64,000 nt of DNA from Acanthornis magna (taxonomy: Eukaryota > Chordata > Aves > Passeriformes > Acanthizidae). Shown here in pieces: positions 63,401 to 64,000 of the stretch. Position 1 is the first letter of the stretch; every line of letters starts with the position of its first letter. The notes beneath the pieces are model-generated. The model worked only from the letters and a program-made list of their open reading frames with translations. It had not been told where the DNA came from and searched no databases. The position numbers were made by a program, and so were the translations under genes. The stretch lies in the NCBI GenBank assembly GCA_036785705.1, contig JAWUZG010000330.1, positions 169,501 through 233,500 of the forward strand. Reading direction: 5' to 3'.

Positions 63401-64000
63401 ATTGTTCCCTCAGAGTGTAAGAGTAATATGTATGAAATTGTAGCAGAGTTCACTGAGCTCAACAGAAGAGAGAAAAAAAAATCTCAAGCTGTAGTTCTTC
63501 TACCACGGTGAATTTAACTGTGACACTTTCCTACTCTTAATGATTCAGGATCAATTACCACATCACACTCAGAATCACACATATTAAACTTTTTCAAGAA
63601 GCTTTTCATTTCTCCTTGACCTACCTAATACTCTGTCCATAAATTGGTAAGGACACTGAGCCTTTGATCTGGCAGTGTATTTTATCTTGTGCACAATTTT
63701 AAGCACCTGAATAATTCTATTGATTGCTGGATCCAGGCCATCTGTGACTCACCAGAAGACTTTTTTTAGCAATTAAGACACCAAAAAATGACCAGGTGGT
63801 AGGGACATAGCACCCATTTGACACATTTCTCCTACATAATTTTTTGAGATTCACTTAATCTGTGCCTTAAGTTTGTCCTCAAAGCATTAAAGCTCCTGTC
63901 AAATGCTGTGAGAATATGGTCTTTCAAGTTTGTGAGACAAAGAAATACTAATTTAATAGGGTCCAAAGAGAAATTCATAAGAAACACGGATATTACAGTC
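57426..64000. other. Unique AT-rich DNA, no firm gene
   Basis: No classified repeats. An ATAC/ATGTA-rich patch lies near 57655-57775, a TTTAGGG-like run at 60067-60097 and T-runs near 61919-61932. The 125-codon frame at 58745-59122 is the longest outside the repeats and is reported as a finding; the 115-codon minus frame at 58639-58986 overlaps it on the other strand. Confidence 0.45.

Noticed and set aside
1..64000. Search for tRNA, rRNA, snRNA, CRISPR arrays and operon-like gene clusters
   Set aside because: No cloverleaf A/B-box pairs, rRNA blocks, repeat-spacer arrays or closely spaced long frames were seen by eye. A covariance-model scan could still reveal a small RNA.

Overview
The window looks like vertebrate nuclear DNA from a bird, most likely a songbird. 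It is AT-rich and CpG-poor. Its recognisable repeats are CR1 LINEs and long terminal repeats (LTRs) of avian endogenous retroviruses, with no Alu, L1 or other mammalian repeats seen. The assignment to a songbird rests on my memory of avian repeat families, not on a database search. I found no protein-coding gene, tRNA, rRNA, CRISPR array or bacterial-type operon. The open frames are short (most 60-100 codons) and the longest lie inside LTRs or CR1 copies. The window is best read as intergenic DNA or the inside of a very long intron.

Layout. 1-9.9 kb: unique AT-rich DNA with a CA/TA microsatellite (8.4 kb) and an ATACAC-type repeat (9.15 kb). 9.88-10.1 kb: CR1 3' end on the minus strand. 10.1-19.15 kb: no recognised repeat except a 12-bp unit repeated three times at 14.63 kb. 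19.15-20.98 kb: the longest CR1 on the plus strand, covering decayed 3' reverse-transcriptase sequence to the 3' tail. 21-24.9 kb: unique, with a diverged local direct repeat (23.2/23.6 kb) and an unclassified GC-richer patch (24.24-24.72 kb). 24.94-27.05 kb: a minus-strand CR1 split by a 1.1-kb plus-strand LTR with an intact 5-bp target duplication. 28.6, 33.5 and 34.6 kb: old CR1 fragments. 36.2-36.8 kb: a second LTR family. 43.4-44.7 kb: a second copy of the 25.5-kb LTR family in reverse orientation, carrying an internal tandem expansion. 47.3 and 47.7 kb: an exact 32-bp tandem duplication and a GTTT microsatellite. 54.6-55.7 kb: a third LTR-like element with a TATA box. 56.75-57.43 kb: a minus-strand CR1. 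57.4-64 kb: no recognised repeat.

No genes act together here. What can be read is insertion history. CR1 was present at 25-27 kb before the LTR entered it, and no retroviral internal region flanks any LTR, so all appear to be solo LTRs. G/T-rich or C/A-rich simple tracts of variable orientation recur through the window. I did not find convincing evidence of a new biological system. The best leads are the nested LTR, the tandemly expanded LTR with a G-quadruplex motif, the young 32-bp duplication, the diverged 23-kb repeat and two unexplained open segments (49.1 and 58.7 kb).
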